DNA from: an uncultured Tenacibaculum sp. | Lineage (GTDB): Bacteria > Bacteroidota > Bacteroidia > Flavobacteriales > Flavobacteriaceae | Assembly (NCBI GenBank): GCA_947497895.1 | Contig: CANMIL010000001.1 | Span: 496,001 to 560,000 of the forward strand | Length of the DNA: 64,000 bases | Direction: 5' to 3' | Shown here: in pieces, positions 23,918 through 33,207 of the stretch | How positions within the stretch are numbered: position 1 is the stretch's first letter | How the letters are laid out: each line of letters begins with the position of its first letter | Notes under the pieces: generated by a model | Databases searched by the model: none | What the model was told of the DNA's origin: nothing | What the model saw: the letters and a program-made list of their open reading frames with translations, nothing else | Made by a program: the position numbers and the translations under genes

Positions 23918-26371
23918 CTAATATGCATCAACATCTATGGTAAACCTGATAGGGCGATAGTCTTTAATAGCCTCAAATGCCATTCTTATTTTTTGTATTT
24001 GATCTTTTGTTTTTACCAAAGATTGCTTTGGTGGTATTTTTATAGTTACATTTTTAATGTACTGATTTCGAATTCGAGATACCACTGGTTCAGATGGTCC
24101 TAAAACATGTTGACCGAAAGAATTTCTTAATGCAGTGGAAAGCCAGTTTATACCAGAATCCACTCGCGTATAATCTCTATGCTTTAATGTTATTTTAATT
24201 ATTCTATAATAAGGAGGATAATGGAACTGCCATCTATCTTGAAGTTGTTCCTTATACATTTCATGATAGCTATTCGTAGATACCTGCTGAAGAATTTGAT
24301 GGTATGGATTGTAGGTTTGTATCACCACATTTCCCTGTTTTTTAGATCTTCCTGCACGTCCTGATACTTGAACCATTAATTGAAAAGCTCGTTCATGTGC
24401 TCTGAAATCAGGAAAATTAAGCATGGAATCGGCATTTAAAATTCCAACCAAAGAAACATTATGAAAATCCAAACCTTTAGATAACATTTGAGTTCCCACC
24501 AAAATATCTATTTCCTGCGCTTCAAAAGCTCCAATAATTTTCTGATATCCATATTTTCCACGAGTAGTATCTAAGTCCATTCTTCCGATTTTATTATCTG
24601 GAAAAAGCTCTTTAAGTTCTAATTCTATCTGTTCAGTTCCAAATCCTTTTGTATCGAGAGTACTACTTCCACATGCGCTGCAAGCATTGGGCATTGCCCT
24701 ATGGTAATGACAATAATGGCATTTTAATTCATTTCTATATTTATGATAGGTTAAACTAACATCGCAATTAGGACATTGAGGAGATACTCCACAAGTTTTA
24801 CATTCCACTACAGGAGAAAATCCCCTCCGGTTTTGAAATAGTATTACTTGCTCCTTTTCATTCAAAGCTTCCGTTATCATTTCCAACAAACGGTCAGAGA
24901 AATGACCTTTCATTCGCTTTTTCTTATACTTCTCCTTTATATCTATTAACTCAATTTTAGGTAACTGAATATTCCCAAAACGTCTATTTAAAGGAATAAA
25001 ACCATATTTTTTCTGAGTAGCATTGTAAAAGCTTTCCAAAGAAGGCGTGGCAGACCCTAATAAAACATTTGCTTTATGTTGATATCCTAAAACAACCGCT
25101 GCATCTCTGGCATTATATCTTGGAGCCGGATCATATTGTTTATAGGAACTCTCATGCTCTTCATCTACTATAATTAATCCTAAATTGGAAAATGGTAAAA
25201 AAATAGAGGAACGTGCCCCCAATACTATTTGAGCTTTTGTTTTTGCCTCCAAAACATTGTTCCATACCTCTACCCTTTCGTTCATTGAATATTTCGAATG
25301 AAATACCGATAGGTAATTTCCAAAATATCGTTGAAGTCTTGTAATAATTTGAGTAGTTAACGCTATTTCTGGTAATAAAAATAAAACTTGCTTACCTTCT
25401 TCTAATACTTCCTTGATTAATTTTACATATATCTCTGTTTTACCTGAGCCTGTAACTCCATGCAATAAGGATATTGGATTTTTATTAAACGACTCTTTAA
25501 TTTTTAAGAAGGCCTCTTCCTGAAACTCATTTAATGTTTTCAATCCATTCGACTCCCCTTCAAAACTAATTCTATCTTGTTGGATATGATAGTACTCAAA
25601 GATTTCCTTATCCACCAATGCTTTCAATACAGCTGAAGAAACTCCTGCCTTATCTTGCAACTCCTTTGCCTTTACGGGCTTCTTACTCCCTGCTAATTGA
25701 AAGTAATGCAATATGGCTTCACGCTGCTTTTTTGATCTTGACAATTTGTCCAATAACAACTGCAAGCCAGTCTCATCATTAAATTCACCAGTAAGCTTAA
25801 CGTACTTGATTAATTTAGGTTTGTAAGTTTCATATATCTCCTCCTTTATATATATAGCGTCCTTTTGAAGCAGTTCATCAATAATAGGTAATACTTTTTT
25901 CTTCCCTAAAATATCTGAAACTTGGTGAATGGTTAATTGAGAATGATGCTGGAGTGCTTCAAAAATCAAAAAGGATTCATCTCCTAATGAGACATCATCT
26001 GTAAATGAAGCATTCTTATAAATAATAGTTTCACTTTCTAATAGAAATGCCGAAGGTAAAGCCGCCCGATACACATCTCCAAGAGAACACATATAATAAT
26101 CGGCAATCCACTCCCAATGCTTTAATTGACTTTCGTTCACTACAGGACGTTCATCAAGAATTTGTTGAATATCCTTTGCTTCATATAACTCAGGTGGAGT
26201 TTGATGAATATTAAAAACTAAAGCAGTATAAATTTTACTCTTTCCAAAAGAAACCGCGACACGCATCCCTCTTTTTAAATACTCAGCTTCTGCTTGAGTA
26301 ATTGCGTAGGTAAAAGTTTTACGCAGAGGAATCGGTAATATAACATCTATAAAATTGATAGGAATATAAAT
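23918..26371 (-). CDS. priA: Primosomal protein N' (replication restart helicase)
   Basis: Superfamily 2 helicase that reloads the replisome at stalled forks. The Walker A motif is GVTGSGKTE, the Walker B motif IIVDEEHESSYK, and the zinc-binding block has the Cys pairs CKTCGVSPQCPNC, CHYCHYH and CSACG. The ordinary frame starts at ATG 26266 (782 residues), but the frame stays open upstream to TAA 26374-26372 and encodes FIDVILPIPLRKTFTYAI, the conserved PriA N-terminus. That stretch has no ATG, GTG or TTG. Likely starts are ATC (26359-26357) or ATT (26371-26369); the coordinate given is the longest possibility. A -7 box just upstream supports a start here rather than at 26266. Confidence 0.93.
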   Translation of the reverse strand: MYIPINFIDVILPIPLRKTFTYAITQAEAEYLKRGMRVAVSFGKSKIYTALVFNIHQTPPELYEAKDIQQILDERPVVNESQLKHWEWIADYYMCSLGDVYRAALPSAFLLESETIIYKNASFTDDVSLGDESFLIFEALQHHSQLTIHQVSDILGKKKVLPIIDELLQKDAIYIKEEIYETYKPKLIKYVKLTGEFNDETGLQLLLDKLSRSKKQREAILHYFQLAGSKKPVKAKELQDKAGVSSAVLKALVDKEIFEYYHIQQDRISFEGESNGLKTLNEFQEEAFLKIKESFNKNPISLLHGVTGSGKTEIYVKLIKEVLEEGKQVLFLLPEIALTTQIITRLQRYFGNYLSVFHSKYSMNERVEVWNNVLEAKTKAQIVLGARSSIFLPFSNLGLIIVDEEHESSYKQYDPAPRYNARDAAVVLGYQHKANVLLGSATPSLESFYNATQKKYGFIPLNRRFGNIQLPKIELIDIKEKYKKKRMKGHFSDRLLEMITEALNEKEQVILFQNRRGFSPVVECKTCGVSPQCPNCDVSLTYHKYRNELKCHYCHYHRAMPNACSACGSSTLDTKGFGTEQIELELKELFPDNKIGRMDLDTTRGKYGYQKIIGAFEAQEIDILVGTQMLSKGLDFHNVSLVGILNADSMLNFPDFRAHERAFQLMVQVSGRAGRSKKQGNVVIQTYNPYHQILQQVSTNSYHEMYKEQLQDRWQFHYPPYYRIIKITLKHRDYTRVDSGINWLSTALRNSFGQHVLGPSEPVVSRIRNQYIKNVTIKIPPKQSLVKTKDQIQKIRMAFEAIKDYRPIRFTIDVDAY

Positions 26372-26381
26372 TTAAAGAAAT

Positions 26382-26389
26382 CAAAATTA
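26382..26389 (-). promoter_or_regulatory. -7 box of priA
   Basis: The minus strand reads TAATTTTG. The transcript should begin near 26376, leaving a leader of 5-20 bases if translation starts at ATT 26371 or ATC 26359, but more than 100 bases of conserved coding sequence if it started at ATG 26266. Confidence 0.5.
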
Positions 26390-26574
26390 CAACAAATTGA
26401 TAACATTTACGAACAGTTTTGTATTTGTTAACAAAATCTCAAACCAAACCTCAAAACACTAACTAACAACACATTAAACCTAGAAAATGTTAAAATTATA
26501 TTAAACAACCACTCAAACTGAAACATAAATCAAACAGAGTAGTCTTATAATAAAATCATTAACACAACCATTAT

Positions 26575-26925
26575 ATGAAAACCTTAATAAATATTATGAT
26601 CACCATTGGAATTACAATTTTAACAATGGTATCGGCAGTAGCTAACACAAATCCTACTTCTCCAGAAAATAAAACAAATATCAGAAACCAAATTGTTACT
26701 CTACTAGGTAAAGAAATTCCTGCAGATAAACTTAAAGCTTCTGAAGCTCATGTAAATTTCATAATTAACGATAAAGATGAGATCGTTGTTATTGACGTTA
26801 TTTCTAAAAGTGAAAATTTGAGTGAAATAATTAAAAACAGACTAAATTATAGAAAAATTGAGGTCTCTAAATCACAAAGAGGTTCTTTTTACAAAGTTCC
26901 TATAAAATTGGATATTAAAAAGTAA
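26575..26925 (+). CDS. Small secreted protein (paralogue 1)
   Basis: Exported protein of 116 residues with a signal peptide (about 1-23, ending VSAVANT). The mature part shares a pattern with the next gene: R-N-Q-I-V-x-LLGKEIP near residue 38, VNFIINDKDEIVVIDVISK near 62-80 and YKVPIKLDIKK at the end. The layout of two beta hairpins and a helix resembles the small TonB-C-like proteins common in Flavobacteriia, but no TonB motif is certain. It lies 297 bases before its paralogue. Function unknown. Confidence 0.75.
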   Translation: MKTLINIMITIGITILTMVSAVANTNPTSPENKTNIRNQIVTLLGKEIPADKLKASEAHVNFIINDKDEIVVIDVISKSENLSEIIKNRLNYRKIEVSKSQRGSFYKVPIKLDIKK

Positions 26926-27171
26926 AAATCTATTCAAGAACTAGGAAGTTGGAGTTAGGATTTAAGCATGAAAATTGAAAGAATTTTCTTTAACAAATCA
27001 ACTCTTTACGAAATTGTTTAAAAATTAATACTTAGTTAAATTAATTAAAACCTAAACCTTGTCAAAATTAAATAATATGTAAAAAAATAGTGTTTTTAAG
27101 AGTTTAAAATATAGTTTTATTAAAAAAACGTTAATTCTATTTTTAAGTTTCTATTAGAACTTTACTCTACA

Positions 27172-27179
27172 TATCTTTG
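27172..27179 (+). promoter_or_regulatory. -7 box before secreted paralogue 2
   Basis: TATCTTTG matches TAnnTTTG and lies 43 bases before the ATG at 27223. Confidence 0.5.
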
Positions 27180-27222
27180 CCTCATCATTTAAAACCGAAA
27201 TAAAAACTGTAAAAAAACGATT

Positions 27223-27564
27223 ATGAAATCAATATTTAATTCCTTATTAGTAGCTGTTGCTTTATTCGTATCTGTAGGTACATATGCTAACGACAAAACT
27301 CCGAAAAAAGTTGGAAATGCTTTACGTACAGAAATAGTTGAATTAATTGGGAAAAAAGTTCCAATGGATGCAAAAGAGAACTTAATTATTCGTGTTTCTT
27401 TTGTAGTAAACAACCAAAATGAATTAGTAGTTGTAGATGTTATTTCTAAAAACAAAGAAGTTAACTCTTACATCAAGGACAAAATTAATTACAAGAAAGT
27501 TTCAACTGCTTCTGAAGTAAAAAATCAAGAGATTTATATTTTACCTATCAAAGTAAAAAAATAA
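27223..27564 (+). CDS. Small secreted protein (paralogue 2)
   Basis: Exported protein of 113 residues with a signal peptide (about 1-22, ending GTYAND). It keeps the shared blocks R-T-E-I-V-E-LIGKKVP (near 36), VSFVVNNQNELVVVDVISK (near 58-76) and YILPIKVKK (end), so it is a diverged tandem copy of the gene at 26575. It has its own -7 box and terminator, so the two can be expressed separately. Function unknown. Confidence 0.78.
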   Translation: MKSIFNSLLVAVALFVSVGTYANDKTPKKVGNALRTEIVELIGKKVPMDAKENLIIRVSFVVNNQNELVVVDVISKNKEVNSYIKDKINYKKVSTASEVKNQEIYILPIKVKK

Positions 27565-27584
27565 TACAATCTAAATATTAGCAG

Positions 27585-27612
27585 AAAAAGTGGCCTCGCG
27601 CCACTTTTTTTA
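27585..27612. terminator. Bidirectional terminator between convergent genes
   Basis: AAAAAGTGGC/GCCACTTTTT (27585-27594, 27600-27609, loop CTCGC) has A and T runs on opposite sides, serving both the secreted protein gene and the thioredoxin-like gene. Confidence 0.85.
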
Positions 27613-28161
27613 TTTCTTAGAACTCAGCTCATCTAAAAGCTCTCTCACCTTATTAGAATTCCAATTCGCGGCTCCATTCTTTGATACCATTATCTCCCCT
27701 TGCTTACTAAGAATAAACGTTTGAGGTATAGAAGAAGTTTCTAAAATAGTTGGCAATCGCGAACCTAAATTATAGGTTGGTAATTCATACCCGTTTTCTT
27801 TATAATATGTATTTACCACTTCCCATTTCTCATTGGTTACAAAAACGAATTCTACTTTAGTATTATAATCATTATATAACTTTTGAATACTAGGTAACTC
27901 CGCTCTACACGGAGGACACCAAGTAGCCCAAAAGTTTAAAAACACAACCTTTCCTTCTAATTCTTTCCCTTTTATGGAGTTGCTGTTCAATCCTTCTAAA
28001 CTCCAAGTATAATCCTTTAATACCTTTCTATCTTCTTTATCAATAGTAGAAGGAGCCAACGAGATTAACCGTATTATACGCTCTTTTGTTGGTGGGTATA
28101 AAAACAATGCAATAACTAGTATAAACAGTAGATTGGATACTAATTTTTTGGTTACTTTCAT
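27610..28161 (-). CDS. TlpA-like thioredoxin-fold membrane-anchored protein
   Basis: Thiol-disulfide oxidoreductase of 183 residues, held in the inner membrane by a helix at about 8-23 and facing the periplasm. The active site is FWATWCPPCRAELP (Cys 82 and Cys 85), typical of TlpA/ResA proteins that reduce disulfides, for example during cytochrome c maturation. The cis-proline region reads SIPQTFILSK. It stands alone on the minus strand between two terminators, so its partner is not indicated. Confidence 0.92.
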   Translation of the reverse strand: MKVTKKLVSNLLFILVIALFLYPPTKERIIRLISLAPSTIDKEDRKVLKDYTWSLEGLNSNSIKGKELEGKVVFLNFWATWCPPCRAELPSIQKLYNDYNTKVEFVFVTNEKWEVVNTYYKENGYELPTYNLGSRLPTILETSSIPQTFILSKQGEIMVSKNGAANWNSNKVRELLDELSSKK

Positions 28162-28366
28162 CTATTATCTCTTTTCTTAATTGAAAAATACGCAAAACGA
28201 GTCTATTTTTAATAAATACCTCGATAAGATATTTTATCCTTTAGTCATTGAAAAAAAACGAACCTTACTCTAAATAAAATTCGTTAAAATATTCAACAGT
28301 TTCGGAGAATTTGTTTCTCATTTTTTAGCTACTTTAGCGGTATATTAAAACAAACAATTCTACATA

Positions 28367-29449
28367 ATGAAAAATACTGCATTAACGCACGTTCATGAGG
28401 CCTTAGGAGCAAAGTTAGTTCCTTTCGCGGGCTTTAATATGCCTGTGCAATACGAAGGTGTGAACGCTGAGCACGAAACTGTAAGAAATGGAGTTGGTGT
28501 TTTTGATGTAAGCCACATGGGTGAGTTTTTTTTGAAGGGTGAAAATGCATTGGCTTTAATTCAAAAAGTTACTTCAAATGATGCCTCTAAATTAACTCCA
28601 GGAAAAGCACAATATAGCTGTATGCCTAATGCTAACGGTGGTATTGTTGATGATCTAATTATTTATATGATTAGTGAAAACGAGTACATGCTAGTTGTAA
28701 ATGCATCGAATATTGAAAAAGATTGGAACTGGATTTCAAAACATAACGACTTAGGTGTTGAAATGGAAGACCGTTCAGAAGATTGGTCTTTATTAGCTAT
28801 CCAAGGTCCAAAAGCGGCTGAGGCAATGCAATCTTTAACTTCAGTAAACCTTTCTACTATTAAGTTTTACACTTTCGAAATAACTGATTTTGCTGGACTT
28901 CCAAACGTAGTTGTTTCTGCAACGGGATATACTGGATCAGGTGGTTTCGAAATTTATGTTAAGAATGAAGATGTTGAAGCTGTATGGAATAAAGTATTCG
29001 AAGCTGGCGCTGATTGGGGTATTAAACCAATTGGTTTAGCTGCGCGCGATACGTTACGTTTAGAAATGGGATACTGTTTATACGGAAATGATATTGACGA
29101 TACTACTTCTCCTATTGAAGCTGGTTTAGGATGGATTACTAAATTCACCAAAGACTTTGTAAATGCTGAAGAGATTAAAAAGCAAAAAGAAGAAGGTGTT
29201 ACTCGCAAACTAGTAGCTTTTGAATTAACAGAACGTGGAATTCCTCGTCAAGGATATGATTTAGTTGATGCTGAAGGAAATGTAATTGGAAATGTTACTT
29301 CTGGAACAATGAGTCCTTCTTTAAATAAAGGAATAGGATTAGGATATGTAACTATTGCTAACTCAAAAGTAGATAGTGAAATATTTGTTCAAATCCGTAA
29401 AAAACAAGTTGCTGCCAAAGTAGTTAAACTTCCTTTTTATAAAGGATAA
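28367..29449 (+). CDS. gcvT: Glycine cleavage system aminomethyltransferase (T protein)
   Basis: Transfers the methylene group of glycine from the H protein to tetrahydrofolate, releasing ammonia. Its 360 residues are full length. Motifs include [11 protein letters not shown] (about 43-53), [12 protein letters not shown] with the catalytic Asp (about 89-100), [12 protein letters not shown] (about 187-198) and [18 protein letters not shown]. The P and H protein genes are not nearby, which is common in Flavobacteria where the gcv genes are scattered. A bidirectional terminator follows. Confidence 0.97.
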   Translation: MKNTALTHVHEALGAKLVPFAGFNMPVQYEGVNAEHETVRNGVGVFDVSHMGEFFLKGENALALIQKVTSNDASKLTPGKAQYSCMPNANGGIVDDLIIYMISENEYMLVVNASNIEKDWNWISKHNDLGVEMEDRSEDWSLLAIQGPKAAEAMQSLTSVNLSTIKFYTFEITDFAGLPNVVVSATGYTGSGGFEIYVKNEDVEAVWNKVFEAGADWGIKPIGLAARDTLRLEMGYCLYGNDIDDTTSPIEAGLGWITKFTKDFVNAEEIKKQKEEGVTRKLVAFELTERGIPRQGYDLVDAEGNVIGNVTSGTMSPSLNKGIGLGYVTIANSKVDSEIFVQIRKKQVAAKVVKLPFYKG

Positions 29450-29471
29450 AAACGAACAACTAAAAAAATAT

Positions 29472-29505
29472 AAAAGGCTATTCTTAATTGAATAGCCTTT
29501 TCTTT
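29472..29505. terminator. Bidirectional terminator between gcvT and the decarboxylase
   Basis: AAAAGGCTATTC with GAATAGCCTTTT (29472-29483 and 29490-29501) is a perfect 12-bp stem with A and T flanks. Confidence 0.9.
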
Positions 29506-29510
29506 TACTT

Positions 29511-30944
29511 TTATTTTCTACTTTCTAAAATTTCTTCTGCGTAACTATTACAAAGAAGGAATGTAGATTTTACATCATCAAAGGTAGTTTTCGGATTAAT
29601 CAAACACATTCTTAATACTACCTGCTTGTTTAATATAGTAGTAACCAAGAAAGCTTCACCTGATTCCATTACTTTCGCCGAAATTTCCTGATTTAATTTG
29701 TCGATTTCATTTTCTTCCAAGTTTAATCCAATCGGATTATACCTAAAGTTAATTACCGCTAAATTGGCAGGAGAAATAATTTCCCAGTTTCTACTTTTAC
29801 GTAGCATCTTTTCAACTTCATCCGCCAAATAAATATTATAACTTACTGCTTTTTTAAAGGTTTCTAATCCGTATGTTTTTATAGACATATAAAACTTTAA
29901 TGCTCTAAAACGACGTGTTAGTTGAACTCCGTAATCGTAAAAATTGATTTCAGATTCGTTTCCTTCAATATCTCTTAAATATTCAGGAGTTTCACTGAAT
30001 GTATTACTTAGCCAAGAAGCATCTTTTACCAATAAACATCCGATTTCATAAGGCTGATAAAACCATTTGTGAGGATCAACTGTTAAAGAGTCTGCTCTTT
30101 CAATTCCTCTTAAAGCTTTTGCTCCTTTATCAGACAAAATTGCCGCACCTCCATAAGCACCATCAATATGAAACCATAAATCTTCCTCTTCACAAATATC
30201 AGCGATATCATTTAAAGGATCTACCGTTCCTGTATTTGTTGTTCCTGCTGAAGCAATAAAACAAAATGGCTGTAATCCTTCTAACCTATCTTTAGCAATA
30301 GCATTCTTTAATTTATTAATGCTAATTCTAAACTCTAAATCAGTTGGTAATACTCGAATTTGCTCCTTTTTAAATCCTAAAACTCGAATTGCTTTAATAT
30401 TTGAAGAATGCGCTTGATCCGACAAATAAATAACCGCTTTTGAAAAATCGTCACCACATTTAATTCTTCTTGCTGTAACCAACGCCGTTAAATTGGCCAT
30501 TGAACCTCCGCTGGTAAATATACCTCCTCCTTTTTCAACAGGGAAGTTATACATTTTTAATAGCCAATTCATTGTTACAATCTCTAATTCAGCAGCGGCA
30601 GGAGAAACCATCCAACCACCTGAGAAAATATTAAACCCAGTTGCTAAACTATCGGCCATAGTACTAATAAAGTTACTTGGCCCAGGCACAAACGAATAGG
30701 CCTTTGGGTGTGATATAACCGTACTGTTTGGCATTACGTTTTCCATTACGAAATCTAACACTTCTTCAGCAGGGGTTCCATGTTCTGGGGCCTCTTGCAA
30801 AAAAACTTTGTCCATTTCTTTTCTGGTAGCACGCATTACTGGTTTTTTACTTCCAATACTGTCCCAATGCTCAGCAATTAAATCAACAATTTTATATCCA
30901 TACGACTTCATCTCTTCTTTTGATAAATCAAAATGAGCGCTCAT
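29511..30944 (-). CDS. PLP-dependent group II amino acid decarboxylase
   Basis: Pyridoxal-phosphate enzyme of 477 residues in the aromatic-L-amino-acid/tyrosine decarboxylase family. The PLP lysine is K293 in VDPHKWFYQPYE, the PLP ring-stacking histidine is H179 in SDQAHSS, and D261 lies in WFHIDGAYGG. GPSNFISTMADSLATGFN near 88-105 forms the substrate pocket. Substrates in the family include tryptophan, tyrosine, DOPA and phenylalanine, and specificity cannot be read here. It may produce arylamines or act in stress physiology. It is a single gene with its own -7 box. Confidence 0.92.
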   Translation of the reverse strand: MSAHFDLSKEEMKSYGYKIVDLIAEHWDSIGSKKPVMRATRKEMDKVFLQEAPEHGTPAEEVLDFVMENVMPNSTVISHPKAYSFVPGPSNFISTMADSLATGFNIFSGGWMVSPAAAELEIVTMNWLLKMYNFPVEKGGGIFTSGGSMANLTALVTARRIKCGDDFSKAVIYLSDQAHSSNIKAIRVLGFKKEQIRVLPTDLEFRISINKLKNAIAKDRLEGLQPFCFIASAGTTNTGTVDPLNDIADICEEEDLWFHIDGAYGGAAILSDKGAKALRGIERADSLTVDPHKWFYQPYEIGCLLVKDASWLSNTFSETPEYLRDIEGNESEINFYDYGVQLTRRFRALKFYMSIKTYGLETFKKAVSYNIYLADEVEKMLRKSRNWEIISPANLAVINFRYNPIGLNLEENEIDKLNQEISAKVMESGEAFLVTTILNKQVVLRMCLINPKTTFDDVKSTFLLCNSYAEEILESRK

Positions 30945-30969
30945 ATTTTTAAGTATTTTAAATTTTGTG

Positions 30970-30977
30970 CAAAATTA
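30970..30977 (-). promoter_or_regulatory. -7 box of the decarboxylase gene
   Basis: The minus strand reads TAATTTTG, 25 bases before the start codon at 30944. Confidence 0.5.
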
Positions 30978-31125
30978 AGATAATTATAGCCGGCAACCGT
31001 TGTTATTCCTAATTATCTTTTAAGAAATCAAAGAAAAAATAGAACTCATTATCAGAGTGTTTAAAAGCTAAAGTTTAGGTGTCAAAATCAAAATATTAAG
31101 TATATTACTTTCCAAAAATTGAGTT

Positions 31126-31479
31126 ATGAGAAAAAATGACATTCAAGACTTCATTAAAGACGCTAGTAAACATGCATTTAGGATTTTTTCACCATTTATA
31201 ATCTATTTTATTTTACATATTTTCTTTCGTGAATCTTCGGTTTGGTTTACCTTTTTAATAGCAATTCTTCCATTAGCGTTGGGTATTAAAATAGCCGAAA
31301 CCATCCTTCCTTTTAAAAAGGCTATAAAATTCATAATTTATGTTTCTACGTTCATTTTAATAGTTTTGTATATTATCCTATTTACTTCACTTGCGTTTTG
31401 GGGTATTTTCTTTTATCTTATGGGTGCATTTTATCATGCCTATCTGTATGGAAAGATGATTGAAGATTCAGATTGGTAA
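31126..31479 (+). CDS. Hypothetical membrane protein
   Basis: Unrecognised protein of 117 residues with about four hydrophobic segments (roughly 20-35, 41-60, 66-85 and 88-106), a basic, charged N-terminus and an acidic C-terminus (MIEDSDW). No catalytic or binding motif is visible. It precedes the OstA-like gene by 69 bases, but that gene has its own -7 box, so the two are probably independent. Confidence 0.65.
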   Translation: MRKNDIQDFIKDASKHAFRIFSPFIIYFILHIFFRESSVWFTFLIAILPLALGIKIAETILPFKKAIKFIIYVSTFILIVLYIILFTSLAFWGIFFYLMGAFYHAYLYGKMIEDSDW

Positions 31480-31519
31480 TTTTATACTCTCCTTAAGAAA
31501 TTTAGCATCCGTTTTTCCT

Positions 31520-31527
31520 TACTTTTG
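31520..31527 (+). promoter_or_regulatory. -7 box of the OstA-like gene
   Basis: TACTTTTG matches TAnnTTTG and lies 21 bases before the TTG start at 31549. Confidence 0.5.
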
Positions 31528-31548
31528 TTCACTTAAAACAATACTATT

Positions 31549-33201
31549 TTGAAAAGATTATTTGTTCTATTCTTTTTATTAATTCCTGTGATTGGTTTTT
31601 CACAAACAAAGAAAATAAAAGTTTTATCAAGTGAATATTCCGAAGCCGATGAAAAAAAGTATCCTGGAGCTACTATATTAATTGGTAACGTAAAAATTGC
31701 TCACGAAGGAGCTACTCTTGATTGTAAACAAGCATTACTTTATAAAAAAGAGAATATCTTTAAAGCTCTGGGTGAAGTTGTTATTGAGCAAGGAGATAGT
31801 ATCATTCAATACAGTGATTTTGCAGTTTATAATGGTAATACGAAAAGAGCCACTTCTTGGGGAAATGTTGAGGTGAATGATAAAGAAATGAAAATGAGTA
31901 CCGATACTCTTTATTTCGATAGAAAAGAACAAGTATTATATTATCAAAGTGGAGGAACTATTACCGATAAGAAAAACACTCTAAAAAGTAGAAAAGGTAC
32001 CTATTACTTAGAGGAAAAGAAATTTTCAGCTAAATCTAAAGTCACCGTTGTAAATCCTGATCACTTTTTAGAATCTAATCATTTAGACTATTATACCAAT
32101 TCAAGTTTAGCCTACTTATACGGACCTAGTACGATAACCAACTTAAAAGACAGTACTAAAGTATATTCAGAACGTGGGTTTTACGACACAAATACAGAAA
32201 TTTCTTACTTCGTAAAAAGAGCGAAACTATTTCTAAAAGACAGAACGGTTGAGGCCGACAGTTTATATTATGATAAAAGAAGAGGTTTTGCCTCTGCTAC
32301 CAATAGGATTAAGGTTATTGATACGATTCAAAACATGGTTACTAAGGGTAATTACGCTGAGTTGTATGAAGAAAAAGATTCTTTATTTATTATAAAAAAG
32401 GCAGTAGCCATTTCTGTTCATGATAAGGATTCTATGTATGTTCATGGTGATAAGATTCTTGTTACTGGAAAAACTGAAGAACGCATTGTACGAATATTTA
32501 ACGATGTAAAAATTTTCAAATCGAATTTACAAGGAAAATGCGACTCTATACATACAAGCCAAGTAACAGGTTTAACTAGAATGTTTAGAAGTCCTGTTTT
32601 ATGGTCTGGAAAGAGTCAAATAACTGGAGATAGTATTCATTTACTTTCTGATAAAGAAACCAATAAACTAGACTCATTATTTGTGTTACAAAATGCATTT
32701 ATGATTGAAAAAGATTCACTTGCCATTGATGATTACAATCAAATTAAAGGGAGGAACATTTATGGAAAGTTTGATGGTAACGATTTAAGAACAATGTTGG
32801 TAAAAGGTAACGCAGAGTCCTTATATTATAGTAGAGATGAAGAAACTAAAAAACTAGAAACGATTACCAAAGAAATTGCGAGTGATATAGAGTTTACTTT
32901 GGAGGATAATGAAATTACACAAACGAAGTATTTCAAAAAATCCGAAGGAAAAACATTTCCCCCTTCCGAGTTTCCAGAAGACCAGAAAAAATTCAGAGGT
33001 TTTATCTGGCGTGGTAAGGAACAGCCCTTAACTATGGAAGATATTTTTATTAGTGATAAGAATAAATACAAAGCTGATAAGAAAGACTCCAAACCTATTT
33101 TAGATAAAGCTAAAAAAGAGGTTTTAAAAGCAAAACGACAGTTTTCGAAAGAACTCGAAAAGAAAAAGAAGGAAAAAGTATACAACTTTAAAAAAGAGTA
33201 A
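31549..33201 (+). CDS. OstA-like protein, probable lipopolysaccharide transport component
   Basis: Periplasmic protein of 550 residues with a signal peptide (ending IGFSQTKK). The N-terminal half contains OstA/LptA-like beta repeats (GATILIGNVKIAHEGATLDC, GEVVIEQGDSIIQYSDFAVYN, SWGNVEVNDKEMKMSTD). In the Lpt system such domains make the groove that carries LPS to the outer membrane. The C-terminus is basic and helical (KKEVLKAKRQFSKELEKKKK). The start is TTG 31549, the first start after the -7 box. It is followed six bases later by an aminotransferase gene, a usual flavobacterial arrangement without a known metabolic reason. Confidence 0.85.
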   Translation: MKRLFVLFFLLIPVIGFSQTKKIKVLSSEYSEADEKKYPGATILIGNVKIAHEGATLDCKQALLYKKENIFKALGEVVIEQGDSIIQYSDFAVYNGNTKRATSWGNVEVNDKEMKMSTDTLYFDRKEQVLYYQSGGTITDKKNTLKSRKGTYYLEEKKFSAKSKVTVVNPDHFLESNHLDYYTNSSLAYLYGPSTITNLKDSTKVYSERGFYDTNTEISYFVKRAKLFLKDRTVEADSLYYDKRRGFASATNRIKVIDTIQNMVTKGNYAELYEEKDSLFIIKKAVAISVHDKDSMYVHGDKILVTGKTEERIVRIFNDVKIFKSNLQGKCDSIHTSQVTGLTRMFRSPVLWSGKSQITGDSIHLLSDKETNKLDSLFVLQNAFMIEKDSLAIDDYNQIKGRNIYGKFDGNDLRTMLVKGNAESLYYSRDEETKKLETITKEIASDIEFTLEDNEITQTKYFKKSEGKTFPPSEFPEDQKKFRGFIWRGKEQPLTMEDIFISDKNKYKADKKDSKPILDKAKKEVLKAKRQFSKELEKKKKEKVYNFKKE

Positions 33202-33207
33202 TTTGAC

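Noticed and set aside
26926-27222. A 17-codon frame near 26968 between the secreted paralogues
   Set aside because: Too short, no box upstream and no sign of conservation; the spacer is otherwise plain AT-rich DNA with one -7 box at 27172.
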